Shown: one piece after another, positions 1 through 8,080 of the stretch
Position numbering within the stretch: position 1 is the first letter of the stretch
Layout: every line of letters starts with the position of its first letter
Source of the DNA: Bradyrhizobium yuanmingense
GTDB lineage: Bacteria; Pseudomonadota; Alphaproteobacteria; Rhizobiales; Xanthobacteraceae
Assembly (NCBI RefSeq): GCF_900094575.1
Contig: NZ_FMAE01000001.1
Location: 186,001-250,000, forward strand
DNA: 64,000 bases
Reading direction: 5' to 3'
Program-made: the position numbers and the translations under genes
The notes under the pieces: model-generated
What the model was told of the DNA's origin: nothing
Database searches by the model: none
What the model saw: the letters and a program-made list of their open reading frames with translations, nothing else

Positions 1-486
1 GCGTCCAGCATGGGCACCCAGGTCGAAAAGGTTCAGGCGCTGATCGACGCCTTCGAGGAGGCCGAGGGCCGCCGCCCGCGCATCCTGGTCGCCAAGATCG
101 GCCAGGACGGCCATGACCGCGGCCAGAAGGTGATCGCCTCGGCGTTCGCCGATATCGGCTTCGACGTCGACATCGGGCCGCTGTTTGCCACCGCCGACGA
201 AGCCGCGCGGCAGGCGGTCGAGAATGACGTGCACATTCTCGGCGTCTCCTCGCTGGCCGCCGCCCATCTGACCGCTGTGCCGGAGCTGAAAGCCGCACTG
301 AAGAAGCAGGGCCGCGACGACATCATGATCATCGTCGGCGGCGTGGTGCCGCCGCAGGATTACGATGCGCTCTATGCCGCCGGCGCCGAGGCGATCTTCC
401 CGCCCGGCACGGTGATCGCGGACGCCGCCGAGGAGCTGATCCGCAAGCTGAACGCCCGGCTGGGGCATAGCGAGGCGGCGGAGTAG
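1..486 (+). CDS. scpA: Methylmalonyl-CoA mutase, C-terminal B12-binding part (5' end outside window)
   Basis: Adenosylcobalamin-dependent cytosolic isomerase that turns methylmalonyl-CoA into succinyl-CoA at the end of propionyl-CoA breakdown. The reading frame is open to the left edge, so only the last 161 residues are visible. They form the B12-binding domain: the base-off DxHxxG motif appears as GQDGHDRG at visible residues 34-41 (cobalt ligand H38), followed by the SxL segment in [10 protein letters not shown] and the glycine pair in [12 protein letters not shown]. The ATG at 10 is internal and not the start. Its usual neighbour MeaB is on the same strand but 5.7 kb further on (6243), with unrelated genes between. 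Whether the whole mutase or a separate small subunit is encoded cannot be decided from this fragment; the full-length single-subunit form is more usual here. Confidence 0.9.
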   Translation, partial: ASSMGTQVEKVQALIDAFEEAEGRRPRILVAKIGQDGHDRGQKVIASAFADIGFDVDIGPLFATADEAARQAVENDVHILGVSSLAAAHLTAVPELKAALKKQGRDDIMIIVGGVVPPQDYDALYAAGAEAIFPPGTVIADAAEELIRKLNARLGHSEAAE

Positions 487-521
487 ATGATAGACTGGCC
501 GTGTGACGGCCAGGTGTGTCC

Positions 522-818
522 ATGACGCGTGACGAAATCGTCGCTGCGATACGCAAGAACGCGGATGCCATCAGAGGCAAGGGCGTAGCAAAGCTTGCCA
601 TCTTCGGCTCGCGAGCCGGCAACGATTATCGGCCTGATAGCGATATCGACGTGCTCGTCGAGATTGAGCCGGGCACCTCGTTTTCCCTGCGCAACTTGAT
701 CGATGTCGAGCACATCATCGAGGATGCGACCGGCTTGCAAGCACAGGCAACTGTTCGCCGCTCCATCTCTCCCCGCTTTGCGGAGCGGATCGCAGACGAT
801 ATTGTCGAAATATTCTGA
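522..818 (+). CDS. MNT-type nucleotidyltransferase (MntA-like antitoxin), orphan copy
   Basis: Small minimal nucleotidyltransferase of about 98 residues. The catalytic signature GS-x10-DxD is intact: FGSRAGNDYRPDSDIDVLVE carries GS, ten residues, then D-I-D. In type VII toxin-antitoxin systems such proteins neutralise a HEPN RNase by adding AMP to a tyrosine. No HEPN partner follows here; the next gene starts 22 bases on and encodes an exported protein. The protein is clearly related to the paired copy at 5559, with near-identical tails (ERIADDIVEIF against ERIADDLVEVF). The start is taken at ATG 522; an in-frame GTG at 516 would add two residues. As an orphan it may be a remnant of a two-gene module or may act on a distant partner. 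Confidence 0.75.
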   Translation: MTRDEIVAAIRKNADAIRGKGVAKLAIFGSRAGNDYRPDSDIDVLVEIEPGTSFSLRNLIDVEHIIEDATGLQAQATVRRSISPRFAERIADDIVEIF

Positions 819-840
819 CGCTCACGCAGGAGCACTAACC

Positions 841-1620
841 TTGAAGTTCATCGCCGGTTTGAGCGTCGCCCTGGCGCTGAGCGCAACATGTGCGTTTTCC
901 GACCACGCCGCCGATCCCAAACCCGATGCGATCGTCAAGACCAAGAGCATCGAAGCGCGCGTCTTCCTCGGCGACAGGATCAAGGCGGATGCGGCGCTGG
1001 CGGCGGACTGCCTCGCGGAGGGCAAGACGTGGCTCGACAAGAATGCCGCGGAAGCCGCTGCCGCGCGCAAAGCGGACCCGCAGTTCTTCAAGGAGGGCGG
1101 CTGGGAGTTCGAGCGCAAATATGAAATCCGCTCCGTGGTTGCCGACCGCTATGTCAGCGTCCTGCGCAACGACTACATGAACACACGCGGCGCCCATCCT
1201 AATTCGGACGTGAACACGATCCTGTGGGACAAGGCCGCCAACAAGCGCATCTCGATCCGTCCATTCTTCACCGAGACCGCCGATGGCGGCCCCACCATGA
1301 AGGCGATGGTGAAGGCCATCATCGCTTCGCTGACGGACGAGAAGAAGAAGCGCGGCGCCGGAGAGACCGCGACCGACGAGTGGTTCAAGTCCGTGGAGCC
1401 GCGCCTCCTCAAGATCGGCGCGGTGACGCTCGCGCCCTCCACCGAGGCCGGCAGGAGTTCCGGCCTCAACTTCCACTATCCGCCCTATGCCGTCGGCCCC
1501 TACGCTGAGGGCGAGTATGTCGCCTTCGTGCCGTGGGAGACGCTGAAGCCTTACCTCACATCGGAGGGCGCCCGCATCTTCGGCGGCGCGCGGCCCAAGG
1601 GCGACGCGGACGAGCCGTGA
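841..1620 (+). CDS. Exported DUF3298 (RsiV-like) domain protein
   Basis: Predicted periplasmic protein of 259 residues with a signal peptide (LKFIAGLSVALALSATCAF). The middle and end match the pattern of the DUF3298 family found in RsiV-type and other exported proteins: a segment around NDYMNTRGAHPNSDV followed by DKAANKRISIRPFF, and a C-terminal motif FHYPPYAVGPYAEGEY with FVPWETLKPYL. The TTG at 841 is chosen because AGGAG lies 8 bases upstream and the signal peptide begins there; extending further 5' would put non-hydrophobic sequence before it. Molecular function is unknown. It lies between an orphan MNT gene and a convergent SRPBCC gene, which gives no functional clue. Confidence 0.7.
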   Translation: MKFIAGLSVALALSATCAFSDHAADPKPDAIVKTKSIEARVFLGDRIKADAALAADCLAEGKTWLDKNAAEAAAARKADPQFFKEGGWEFERKYEIRSVVADRYVSVLRNDYMNTRGAHPNSDVNTILWDKAANKRISIRPFFTETADGGPTMKAMVKAIIASLTDEKKKRGAGETATDEWFKSVEPRLLKIGAVTLAPSTEAGRSSGLNFHYPPYAVGPYAEGEYVAFVPWETLKPYLTSEGARIFGGARPKGDADEP

Positions 1621-1627
1621 GCTGAGG

Positions 1628-2107
1628 CTAACGGGATCGCAAACGGGTCCGGGCCAATGTCCGCGCGAGGGAATCCGTCCAATCGGGAATCCAGGAGGCA
1701 AACAGCGCTTTCCAGCGCTCGGCGTCCGCAGGTTCAGTTTCGAGCGCAACCGACCATTCGATGAAGGTGCGGTCGCCTTCGATGATCGGCCGCAGATGCA
1801 TGGTGCCTTGGTATCGCGTCGGCGCCGGACTCGGGCTAGCGTCGTCTTGCGGATAGGGTATCGCTTCGAGACCGGCATAGGTCAGGCTGTGCTGCAGGTC
1901 CGAGTGATCGACCAGGCGCTGGCGGATCCAGTTTCCGAGATAGCAGAAGCGCCTGACGGCGCCGACTTCATCGCCGCGCCTGTTGTCTTCGATCTCGCTC
2001 TCGCTCACGCCGTCGATATAAGCGGGGTAGTTGTTGAAATCGCGGATCAGGGACCAGACGTCGTCGAGCGGGTGGTCCAGCACGGCGCTGTAATAGGCTT
2101 GGGTCAT
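1628..2107 (-). CDS. SRPBCC (START-like) family protein
   Basis: A 159-residue soluble protein of the SRPBCC / polyketide-cyclase-like fold. The N-terminus (YYSAVLDHPLDDVWSLIRDF, then NNYPAYIDGV) is the usual first strand and helix of this fold, and the end (WKALFASWIPDWTDSLARTL) is its long C-terminal helix that closes the ligand cavity. Such proteins bind small hydrophobic ligands or act as cyclases or dehydratases; nothing in the sequence fixes the ligand. It is transcribed toward the DUF3298 gene, with 7 bases between the two stop codons. No signal peptide is seen. Confidence 0.7.
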   Translation of the reverse strand: MTQAYYSAVLDHPLDDVWSLIRDFNNYPAYIDGVSESEIEDNRRGDEVGAVRRFCYLGNWIRQRLVDHSDLQHSLTYAGLEAIPYPQDDASPSPAPTRYQGTMHLRPIIEGDRTFIEWSVALETEPADAERWKALFASWIPDWTDSLARTLARTRLRSR

Positions 2108-2324
2108 CGGTGGCTTGCCTTTGGTTTCGTTGCGCGCACAGGTTGGCTAGGCGCGCGGACAAAACCCACCCGATTTCCGACCGCCCATTCGACGGGCCGT
2201 CTGCTTCCACACAACATGGCGATTCCAGTTGGTAGCGCTACCTTGCGGCGGCGACGTAAAGCCGACTAGAATGCCGGAGTTGACAAGAGCGCCTGACATC
2301 ACGGGCGCCGCTGGGAGGCATTCA

Positions 2325-3317
2325 ATGTCCAAGATTTCGCGCCGCAGCTTTGCGGCTTCCACCGCCGCTCTCGCGGCCTCCGCCGCTTTCGGCTTCAGGC
2401 CCGCGCTCGCACAAGCCTATCCGGCGCGGCCCGTCACCGTGATCGTGCCCTGGGGCGCCGGCGGCGGCACCGATGCCACCGCGCGCATCGTCGCAGCGCT
2501 GCTGGAGAAAGACCTCGGCCAGCCCTTCAACGTGGTCAACCGCACCGGCGGCTCCGGCGTGGTCGGCCATAGCGCGATCGCGACCGCGCAGCCCGACGGC
2601 TACACCATCGGCATGCTGACCGTCGAAATCTCGATGATGCACTGGCAGGGCCTCACCGACCTGACGCCGAAGAGCTACACGCCGCTGGCGCTGATGAACG
2701 AGGATCCGCCCGGCATCCAGGTCTCCTCCTCCTCGCCCTACAAGACGGTCAAGGAGCTCGCCGATGCGATCAAGGCGGCGCCTCCGGGGAAGTTCAAGGC
2801 CTCCGGCACCGGCCAGGGCGGCATCTGGCATCTCGCGCTCGTCGGCTGGATGCAGGCGATGGGCCTGCCCGCCAACCAGGTCGCCTGGGTGCCGTCGAAT
2901 GGCGCGGCACCCGCAATGCAGGATCTCGCGGCCGGCGGTGTCGACCTCACCACCTGCTCGGTGCCGGAAGCGCGCGCCATCATCGAGGCCGGCAAGGCCA
3001 GGAGCCTTGCCATCATGGCGCCCGCGCGCAATCCGGTGTTCAAGGACGTGCCGACGCTGAAGGAGGCCATGGGCATCGACTACGCAACCGGCGCCTGGCG
3101 CGGCATTGCGGGGCCGAAAAATCTGCCGCCGGAGATCGCAACCAAGCTCACTGCGGCACTGAAGAAGGTCTACGACTCCGCCGAGTTCAAGGACTTCATG
3201 AGCAATCGCGGCTTCGGCACCGTGTGGGGCGATGCGGCCCATTTCGCGGGCTTCATGGACAAGGGCGACGCCCAGATGGGCCAGGCGATGAAGGCCGCGG
3301 GCCTGAGCAAGGCGTGA
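2325..3317 (+). CDS. Bug-family solute-binding protein of a tripartite tricarboxylate transporter
   Basis: Periplasmic substrate receptor of 330 residues that feeds the TctAB permease encoded just downstream. The N-terminus has a twin-arginine-like signal (SRRSFAAS) ending near RPALAQA. The mature part starts with YPARPVTVIVPWGAGGGTD, the typical first strand and glycine loop of Bug receptors, and continues with the family's KELADAIKA and GTGQGG segments. ATG 2325 is used because GGGAGG sits 7 bases upstream; an in-frame upstream extension lacks a signal-like start. The ligand (citrate, other carboxylates or aromatic acids) cannot be told from sequence. The gene order receptor, tctB, tctA indicates one operon. 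Confidence 0.88.
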   Translation: MSKISRRSFAASTAALAASAAFGFRPALAQAYPARPVTVIVPWGAGGGTDATARIVAALLEKDLGQPFNVVNRTGGSGVVGHSAIATAQPDGYTIGMLTVEISMMHWQGLTDLTPKSYTPLALMNEDPPGIQVSSSSPYKTVKELADAIKAAPPGKFKASGTGQGGIWHLALVGWMQAMGLPANQVAWVPSNGAAPAMQDLAAGGVDLTTCSVPEARAIIEAGKARSLAIMAPARNPVFKDVPTLKEAMGIDYATGAWRGIAGPKNLPPEIATKLTAALKKVYDSAEFKDFMSNRGFGTVWGDAAHFAGFMDKGDAQMGQAMKAAGLSKA

Positions 3318-3397
3318 TCCGCACCTGCGACGCCGTGATCGGGGTGCGAGGAACTCTCCGCGAGTCCATCTCTCACCTCCCCCGCGGAGACTTCCCC

Positions 3398-3441
3398 TCA
3401 CCCCAACCCTCTCCCCGCAAGCGGGGAGAGGGAGCGCACCT
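3398..3441. repeat. Short palindromic repeat between the Bug receptor gene and tctB
   Basis: A perfect 12-base inverted repeat with a two-base loop: CCCTCTCCCCGC at 3407-3418 and GCGGGGAGAGGG at 3421-3432, with a pyrimidine-rich lead (ctcaccccaa). It lies in the 140 bases separating the receptor gene from tctB. A stem this strong inside an operon often limits read-through or protects upstream mRNA, which would raise receptor over permease expression. That role is inference. The sequence looks like a member of a dispersed repeat family. Confidence 0.7.
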
Positions 3442-3457
3442 CCTGTAGGACTCCCCT

Positions 3458-3949
3458 ATGCGTCTTCCCGACTCCGTCACGGGATCGTTTCTCGTCGCGC
3501 TCGGCGCGGCTGCCGCCTACGGCGGCTACATTCTGCCGCCGGTGCCGGGGCAGCCGGTCGGCCCCAATGTATTTCCGCTGGTGATCGGCTGCGGCCTTGC
3601 ACTGTGCGGGCTCGCGATCGTGTTCGGCATCGGGCGCTCCTTCGAGGAGGAGGAAGAGCTGGTCCCGTTCGAGGACGGCCAGGCGGCTGCCCCGCCACCG
3701 CAGGGCAAGCTCTACGGCCTGCGCGCGCTGCTGCCGCCGGCGCTGCTGCTGTTCTACGTTCTTGCCGCCGACCGGCTCGGATTCGTCATCACCGCGGCGA
3801 TCATGGTCTACGTGACCTCGACCGCGCTCGGGGCGAAATGGAAGCTGGCGCTGCCGCTCGCGGTGCTCTCGCCGTTCGCCATTCATCTCATCTTCGGCAA
3901 GCTGCTCCGCGTGCCGCTGCCGGTTGGCCTGCTGCCGACGCCCTGGTGA
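3458..3949 (+). CDS. tctB: TctB-family small membrane subunit of the tripartite tricarboxylate transporter
   Basis: Inner-membrane protein of 163 residues with four hydrophobic segments, matching the DUF1468/TctB small subunit in size and pattern. The first helix contains SFLVALGAAAAYGGY, followed by the loop GPNVFPLVIGCGLAL typical of the family. An acidic and proline-rich loop (FEEEEELVPFEDG, then PPPQG) separates the two helical pairs. AGGA 7 bases before ATG 3458 supports the start. The gene ends 3 bases before tctA, so the two are probably translationally coupled. Confidence 0.85.
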   Translation: MRLPDSVTGSFLVALGAAAAYGGYILPPVPGQPVGPNVFPLVIGCGLALCGLAIVFGIGRSFEEEEELVPFEDGQAAAPPPQGKLYGLRALLPPALLLFYVLAADRLGFVITAAIMVYVTSTALGAKWKLALPLAVLSPFAIHLIFGKLLRVPLPVGLLPTPW

Positions 3950-3952
3950 TCG

Positions 3953-5464
3953 ATGTTGAAGACCCTGATTGATGCGTTCGCGCTGATCTCCACCTGGGAG
4001 GTCATCATCTCCATGTTCGCAGCCTCCGTGTACGGGCTGGTGATCGGCTCGCTGCCGGGCCTGTCGGCGACGATGGCGACCGCCCTGCTCGTCCCCGTCA
4101 CCTTCTATCTGTCACCGATCGCGGCGATCGCGACCATCGTCGCGGCCTCCTCGATGGCGATCTTCTCCGGCGATATTCCCGGCGCGCTGCTGCGTATTCC
4201 GGGCACGCCCGCATCCGCGGCTTACGCGGATGAAGCCTACGCCATGACGCGCAAGGGCCAGGCCGAGCTCGCGCTAGGGGCCGGCGTCTGGTTCTCCGCG
4301 GTCGGCGGCATCGCCGGCGTGCTGTCGCTGATGATCCTGGCGCCGCCGCTGGCCGAAATCGCGCTGTCGTTCTCGACCTTCGAATATTTCTGGTTGGCGC
4401 TGCTCGGCCTGATGTGCGCCACCTTGGTGGCGCGTTCCTCGCCCGTGAAGGCGATCGCTGGCATGTTCATCGGCCTGCTCGTCGCCTGCATCGGCATCGA
4501 GAATCCCGGCGGCATCCCGCGCTTCACCTTTGGGCTTACGGACCTGTTCGGCGGCATCGAGCCGATCCCGGCCCTCGTTGGCGTGTTCGCGGTGGCGCAG
4601 GTGATGCGCGCGATGCTGACGCCCGAACCGCCGCCGCTGCCGCGGCGCAAATTCGGAAGCATCATGGCCGGCCAATGGAAGCTGACCAAGCTCTATCGCT
4701 GGCAGATGACGCGCGGGAACATCGTCGGCATCATCATCGGCGTGCTGCCCGGCGCCGGCGCCGACATGGCCGCCTGGGTCTCCTATGCGATGTCGAAGCG
4801 TTTCTCCAAGGAGCCGGAAAAGTTCGGCACCGGCCATGTCGAGGGCCTGGTCGAGGCCGGCGCCAGCAACAATGCCAGCATCGCCTCCGGCTGGGTGCCT
4901 TCGCTGCTGTTCGGCATCCCCGGCGACACCATCGCCGCGATCGCGATCGGCGTGCTCTACATGAAGGGCCTCAATCCCGGCCCGACGCTGTTCACCGAGA
5001 AGGCGTCGAGCATGTATGCGATCTACCTGATGTTCATCATCGCGAATATCTTGATGATCCCGCTCGGCATCGCGATGATCCGCGTCGCCACCTACATCCT
5101 GCTGGCACCGCGCTCGGCGATCATGCCGATCATCATGCTGTGCTGCGCGGTTGGCTCGTTCGCGATCGGCAACAACATGTTCGGCGTCGTCACCGTCGCC
5201 GCCTTCGGCGTGATCGGCTATGTCATGGAGACGAACGGCTATCCCGTCGCCGCCATGGTGCTCGGCATCGTCATGGGCACCATGGTGGAGCAGGCCTTCG
5301 TCACCTCGCTGATCAAGTCGGACGGCAGCATCTTGCCGTTCTTCGAGCGTCCGGTCGCGGCCATCCTCGCCGCGATGGCGATCGGCGCGCTGCTCTGGCC
5401 GGTCATGGTGTGGATCTGGCGCAAGGTGAAACAGCCGCAGACCGCCGCGGCTACGACCCGGTGA
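3953..5464 (+). CDS. tctA: TctA-family large permease subunit
   Basis: Large membrane subunit (503 residues, about 12 transmembrane segments) that moves the receptor-delivered carboxylate inward using an ion gradient. Two family signature loops are visible: GSLPGLSATMATALL near residue 30 and GVLPGAGADMAAW near residue 265, the internally repeated LPG(L/A)(S/G)A motif. A third conserved stretch, GASNNASIASGWVPSLLFGI, follows. It is the last gene of the Bug-TctB-TctA unit. About 95 bases separate it from the MNT-HEPN pair, with no clear terminator. Confidence 0.92.
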   Translation: MLKTLIDAFALISTWEVIISMFAASVYGLVIGSLPGLSATMATALLVPVTFYLSPIAAIATIVAASSMAIFSGDIPGALLRIPGTPASAAYADEAYAMTRKGQAELALGAGVWFSAVGGIAGVLSLMILAPPLAEIALSFSTFEYFWLALLGLMCATLVARSSPVKAIAGMFIGLLVACIGIENPGGIPRFTFGLTDLFGGIEPIPALVGVFAVAQVMRAMLTPEPPPLPRRKFGSIMAGQWKLTKLYRWQMTRGNIVGIIIGVLPGAGADMAAWVSYAMSKRFSKEPEKFGTGHVEGLVEAGASNNASIASGWVPSLLFGIPGDTIAAIAIGVLYMKGLNPGPTLFTEKASSMYAIYLMFIIANILMIPLGIAMIRVATYILLAPRSAIMPIIMLCCAVGSFAIGNNMFGVVTVAAFGVIGYVMETNGYPVAAMVLGIVMGTMVEQAFVTSLIKSDGSILPFFERPVAAILAAMAIGALLWPVMVWIWRKVKQPQTAAATTR

Positions 5465-5558
5465 TATCGAACGGGCGGCCCTCGCCTGCCCCGCCGGTGC
5501 AGGCCGAGCAGGCCCGCTATCGCTGGGCCGGGCCCTCGCCCTGTGCTAATGTCCGGCC

Positions 5559-5873
5559 ATGACTGAGGTCGCAGAAATTCCACTCCAGACGATTGTCGGG
5601 AAGCTCCGAGAGCTTGCTCCCGCCTTGAGGGCTGCGGGCATCAATCACCTGTCCGTGTTTGGGTCCCGAGCGCGCGGCGACGCGCGCCCCGACAGCGACC
5701 TCGATGTTTTGGTAGAGACGACTGCGCATGGGGAAGAGCCACGTTTCGATTACTTCAAGGCTGTGAAACTGATCGAGGATCACATCGGCCTCGAAACTCA
5801 AATATCGATGCGAAACTTACTAAAGCCCCGCATGGCGGAACGCATCGCCGACGATTTGGTCGAGGTGTTCTGA
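5559..5873 (+). CDS. mntA: MNT-type nucleotidyltransferase antitoxin, paired with HepT-like gene
   Basis: A 104-residue minimal nucleotidyltransferase with the complete GS-x10-DxD signature (FGSRARGDARPDSDLDVLVE). Known MntA proteins transfer AMP from ATP to a tyrosine of the partner HEPN RNase and so inactivate it. Its stop codon is followed immediately by the ATG of the HEPN gene (5871-5873 then 5874), a tight two-gene module with antitoxin first. It is a paralogue of the orphan copy at 522. Assignment to the MNT family is secure; that the pair acts as a toxin-antitoxin system is by analogy. Confidence 0.85.
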   Translation: MTEVAEIPLQTIVGKLRELAPALRAAGINHLSVFGSRARGDARPDSDLDVLVETTAHGEEPRFDYFKAVKLIEDHIGLETQISMRNLLKPRMAERIADDLVEVF

Positions 5874-6215
5874 ATGCGGCCCACCGTCGAGGACCGGTTG
5901 CGAGACATTCTCGAAGCCATTGTCGAGATCGAGGCGTTGCTTGCGGGCTATGACTTCGCGCGCTTCACCGCCGACAAGACCAGCCGTATGGCCACTGAAC
6001 GCTATTTGGAAGTCATTTGCGAGGCCGCACGGCGGTTGCCCGACGAGATGAAGAAAGATGCGTCGAGCATAGATTGGCAAGCAATGGTGAATTTCGGGAA
6101 TCGTTTGCGCCACGCCTATCATGCAACGGATGTTGGGATTGTATGGGCGATCGTTCAAGATCATCTCTTTCCAATGAAATCTTTCGTCGAAGGGCGCATG
6201 CGACCGTCCAGTTGA
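5874..6215 (+). CDS. hepT: HepT-like HEPN (DUF86) protein, probable toxin partner
   Basis: An all-helical protein of 113 residues. In characterised HepT RNases the active motif is R-x4-H-x-Y, the tyrosine being the AMPylation target. Here the segment reads FGNRLRHAYH: the histidine and tyrosine are present, but the arginine five residues before the histidine is glycine, while arginines lie at -3 and -1. A GNxLRHxY version seems to be a recurrent DUF86 subfamily, so this may be a natural variant rather than a dead enzyme; RNase activity is not assured. It directly follows the MNT gene and precedes meaB by 27 bases. Confidence 0.8.
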   Translation: MRPTVEDRLRDILEAIVEIEALLAGYDFARFTADKTSRMATERYLEVICEAARRLPDEMKKDASSIDWQAMVNFGNRLRHAYHATDVGIVWAIVQDHLFPMKSFVEGRMRPSS

Positions 6216-6242
6216 CGTGGACTCGCACGCCCATAAGCAACG

Positions 6243-7229
6243 ATGACCAGTCCCAAATCCACCGACATCAAATCCCTCGCCCGTGACCTTCGCGCCGGCA
6301 GTCGTGCGGCCCTCGCCCGGGCGATCACGCTGGTGGAGAGCCGGCGCGCCGACCATCAGGCGCTGGCGCGGGAGCTGGTACAGATGCTGCTGCCGGACAC
6401 CGGCAAGGCGTTTCGCGTCGGCATCACGGGATCGCCGGGCGTCGGCAAGTCGACCACGATCGATGCGCTGGGTACGTATCTGATCGAGCAGGGCCACAAG
6501 GTCGCGGTGCTCGCGGTCGATCCGTCCTCGGCGCGCAGCGGCGGCTCGATCCTCGGTGACAAAACGCGGATGGCGCGGCTGTCAGCTTCCGATGCAGCCT
6601 TCATCCGTCCCTCGCCGTCCTCGGGCACGCTCGGCGGTGTCGCGGCGAAGACGCGCGAGGCGATGCTGCTGTGCGAGGCCGCCGGCTTCGGCGTCGTGCT
6701 GGTGGAAACGGTCGGCATCGGTCAGTCCGAGACCGCCGTCTGCGACATGACCGACTTCTTCCTTGCCCTGATGCTGCCGGGCGGCGGCGACGAGCTGCAG
6801 GGCATCAAAAAGGGCCTGGTCGAGCTCGCCGACATGATCGCGATTAACAAGGCCGACGGCGACAATTTGAAGCGCGCCAAGATCACCGCGGCCGATTATC
6901 GCGGCGCGCTGCATATTCTGGCGCCGCGGTCCGAGCATTGGCATCCGCCGGTAGAGACCTATTCGGCGCTGACCGGCGACGGCATCGCAAAGATCTGGCA
7001 GAAGGTTCTGGATCACCGCAAGGCGATGAACGCCTCCGGCGATTTCGCCGCGCGGCGGCGCGAGCAGCAGGTGAAGTGGATGTGGTCGATGCTGGAGCAG
7101 CGCATGCTGGCGCGGCTGCGCAGCGAGGCCTCGGTGCGGAGCAAGGTTCGCAAGATCGAGGCCGAGGTCGCCGATGGCCATCTCACGCCGGGGCTCGCCG
7201 CCGAGCAGATGCTGGAGTTGCTGCAATGA
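6243..7229 (+). CDS. meaB: MeaB, methylmalonyl-CoA mutase-associated GTPase
   Basis: G3E-family GTPase (328 residues) that gates adenosylcobalamin loading into methylmalonyl-CoA mutase and protects it from inactivation. The Walker A motif GSPGVGKS is at residues 63-70, followed by VDPSSARSGGSILGDKTRM, the hallmark of the MeaB/ArgK group, and ETVGIGQSE in the switch region; the base-recognition element is NKADGDN. It is separated from the mutase gene by the transporter block and the MNT-HEPN pair, which is unusual as the two are commonly adjacent. The stop overlaps the start of pcp by four bases (ATGA). Confidence 0.93.
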   Translation: MTSPKSTDIKSLARDLRAGSRAALARAITLVESRRADHQALARELVQMLLPDTGKAFRVGITGSPGVGKSTTIDALGTYLIEQGHKVAVLAVDPSSARSGGSILGDKTRMARLSASDAAFIRPSPSSGTLGGVAAKTREAMLLCEAAGFGVVLVETVGIGQSETAVCDMTDFFLALMLPGGGDELQGIKKGLVELADMIAINKADGDNLKRAKITAADYRGALHILAPRSEHWHPPVETYSALTGDGIAKIWQKVLDHRKAMNASGDFAARRREQQVKWMWSMLEQRMLARLRSEASVRSKVRKIEAEVADGHLTPGLAAEQMLELLQ

Positions 7230-7873
7230 GCGACAAGCTCCGCATTCTCCTCACCGGCTTCGGTCCGTTTCCCGGCGCGCCCCATAATCCGACCCAGCCG
7301 CTGGTGGCGCGGCTGGCGCAGTTGCGCCGGCCCGCGCTCGACGATGTCGTGCTCTCGAGCCACATTTTTCCGGTCACCTATGCCGCGGTTGACCGCCAAC
7401 TGCCCGACGTGCTCGCCGCGCAAAAGCCCGACGCGCTGCTGATGTTCGGCCTCGCCGCCCGCACGCCTTACCTGCGCATCGAGACGCGGGCGCGCAACGC
7501 CGTCACCATGCTCTGGCCCGACGCCGCCAACACCCGCTCGACCAAGCGCGGCATCGCCGGCCATGCCGACGCGATGATGTTCGGCCCGCACACCGCAAGG
7601 CTGCTGCGCGCCGCGCGCCTCACCGGCATCGACGCGCGTCCCTCGCGCGACGCCGGCGCCTATCTCTGCAACTACTTAAGCTGGCGCGCGATCGAGCGCG
7701 TGAAGGCGGGCGGACCCAGGCTTGCGGCGTTCATCCACATTCCCCTGCTCGCGCGCAGCGGCGGCGTGCGCCGCAAGGGCGCAGCCCGCATCACGCTGGA
7801 GGAGCTGGTGGATGCGGGGGAAGCGATGCTGATGGAGATGGTGCAGTTGGCGCGCAAGGCGCGCGCTTCGTAG
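7226..7873 (+). CDS. pcp: Pyroglutamyl-peptidase I (peptidase family C15)
   Basis: Cytosolic cysteine peptidase of 215 residues that removes N-terminal pyroglutamate from peptides. The N-terminal LLTGFGPFPGAPHNPT is the family's substrate pocket segment. The catalytic triad is visible: E86 (YLRIETRARN), C148 (AYLCNYLSW) and H171 (FIHIPLL). The ATG at 7226 overlaps the meaB stop as ATGA, implying coupling, although no functional link to mutase maintenance is known. The protein lies within the usual family length. Confidence 0.88.
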   Translation: MSDKLRILLTGFGPFPGAPHNPTQPLVARLAQLRRPALDDVVLSSHIFPVTYAAVDRQLPDVLAAQKPDALLMFGLAARTPYLRIETRARNAVTMLWPDAANTRSTKRGIAGHADAMMFGPHTARLLRAARLTGIDARPSRDAGAYLCNYLSWRAIERVKAGGPRLAAFIHIPLLARSGGVRRKGAARITLEELVDAGEAMLMEMVQLARKARAS

Positions 7874-7969
7874 GGTGGATTAGCGAAGCGTAATCCACCT
7901 CATCTCCATCAACGGTTCCACACTCGCGGTGACATGGTGGGTTGCGCCTACGGCTAACCCACCCTACGC
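7870..7969. repeat. Pair of palindromic repeats forming a larger inverted element
   Basis: Two hairpin-forming units lie head to head after pcp. Unit one (7870-7899) pairs GTGGATTA with TAATCCAC across a short GCGAAGCG centre. Unit two (7936-7969) pairs GGTGGGTT with AACCCACC across a GCGCCTACGGCT centre. The outer ends GTAGGGTGG and CCACCCTAC are complementary, so the whole 100 bases can fold as one structure. This looks like a REP-type dispersed element rather than a terminator, since no T-tract follows; its first bases contain the pcp stop codon. Confidence 0.75.
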
Positions 7970-8080
7970 ACCGTCTTTTGCGTAAACATTTAACCCTACC
8001 GCGAACAATCCTCACGGTCCTCGCCCTGCTGCGCTACGAAACCGCTGCGGACACCTCCCGCGTCCGCCGGAGGACGCGTC

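Noticed and set aside
4414..5562. 382-codon plus-strand frame within tctA
   Set aside because: Out-of-frame shadow of the permease with His/Arg-rich sequence.
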